From: Microbacterium sp. LWH3-1.2
Lineage (GTDB): Bacteria > Actinomycetota > Actinomycetes > Actinomycetales > Microbacteriaceae
Direction of reading: 5' to 3'
Length of the DNA stretch: 64,000 nucleotides
NCBI RefSeq assembly: GCF_040675855.1
Contig: NZ_JBEGIK010000001.1
Span: 1,674,001-1,738,000 of the forward strand
Shown piece after piece: positions 63,822 through 64,000 of this stretch (position 1 is the first letter of the stretch; each line of letters opens with the position of its first letter). Position numbers and translations under genes: made by a program. Under the pieces are notes generated by a model, which did not search any database, was not told the DNA's origin, and saw only the letters and a list, made by a program, of their open reading frames with translations.

Positions 63822-64000
63822 GGTGACCGACATCGAGCTCACGCGCATCGCCGGCTCGACCCGCCCTCACTACAGAACCAACTTCTCGAGGCCGGGGTCA
63901 CTACGACGCGCTCGCCGAGGTCGCCTGGACGAGTGCGACGGCATGACGGCTCCGCAGAACGTCGGCGGCAAGCTGCCCGACCTCAACGGCCTTCTCGACC
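63822..64000 (+). other. Open frame running off the window; coding status unclear
   Basis: From the GTG at 63822 a frame stays open to the edge (MTDIELTRIAGSTRPHYRTN..). After CCGGGG near 63898 a neighbouring frame reads HYDALAEVAWTSATA and then stops, which looks more coding, so a one-base shift or a relic is possible. ATG at 63943 begins another candidate (MTAPQNVGGKLPDLNGLLD). No family is recognised. Confidence 0.25.

Overview
The window looks like chromosomal DNA of a high-GC actinobacterium, most likely a Microbacteriaceae close to Microbacterium. The support is a base composition near 70 percent GC (by eye), many GTG starts, stop/start overlaps of the ATGA and GTGA type, many leaderless promoters, a dispersed repeat of the type CGTTTCGACTCGC..GCTCAACGA at gene ends, and the gene families themselves. 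I see no rRNA, tRNA, CRISPR array or insertion sequence.

Region 1 (1-3239) is the end of a large gene joining a phospholipase-D-like nuclease domain to a Ski2-like SF2 helicase. It is cut by the window edge and is a plausible genome-defence component. Region 2 (3.3-13.2 kb) is a carbohydrate operon: a LacI regulator with twin operators and a 4 x 16 bp tandem repeat in front, a family-5 solute-binding lipoprotein, two permeases and two ATPases of the Opp/Dpp class, and two cytoplasmic GH32 fructan-type glycosidases. All downstream genes overlap by 4 bases, and an 18-bp perfect hairpin separates the binding protein from the rest. A frameshifted anti-sigma-factor relic follows.

Region 3 (13.5-24.7 kb) is amino-acid catabolism. 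An IclR regulator precedes a leftward operon (permease, broad-specificity-type amino-acid racemase, second IclR regulator). Divergent from it is a rightward operon of homoserine-dehydrogenase-like enzyme, aldehyde dehydrogenase and aspartase. Read as a pathway this would turn homoserine, after racemisation of the D form, into aspartate semialdehyde, aspartate and fumarate. I regard it as the best candidate for an undescribed system here. An Lrp/AsnC regulator then diverges from a Cys/Met-metabolism PLP enzyme coupled to a homocysteine S-methyltransferase, followed by a DMT-type membrane protein.

Region 4 (25.6-39.0 kb) is mixed: an orphan multi-spanning membrane protein, an XRE regulator with an SDR oxidoreductase, a WYL regulator divergent from a DrrAB-type ABC exporter, a PAS-GAF-GGDEF diguanylate cyclase with a possible coupled leader peptide, a MarR regulator, a small unknown protein, a degenerate EAL protein, and a very large GH67-like ectodomain fused to a membrane domain.

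Region 5 (39.1-64.0 kb) is mainly housekeeping and small accessory units: a GntR relic, a CHAD protein, PcrA helicase, an SseB-family protein, an ArsR-SRPBCC-DHFR-like cassette, a LigD-type polymerase and a separate ATP-dependent DNA ligase flanking an apparently catalytically dead beta-lactamase-fold lipoprotein, an AI-2E-family permease, an acyl-CoA dehydrogenase, a P-type cation ATPase, a TetR regulator, a FAD/Rieske oxidoreductase, sucCD with a strong terminator, a deazaflavin-type oxidoreductase, and a polysaccharide deacetylase lipoprotein.

Two window-wide patterns stand out: a nonamer GGATGCTGC/GCAGCATCC found at least 25 times, and a -10 hexamer ending exactly six bases before the start codon in about ten genes.
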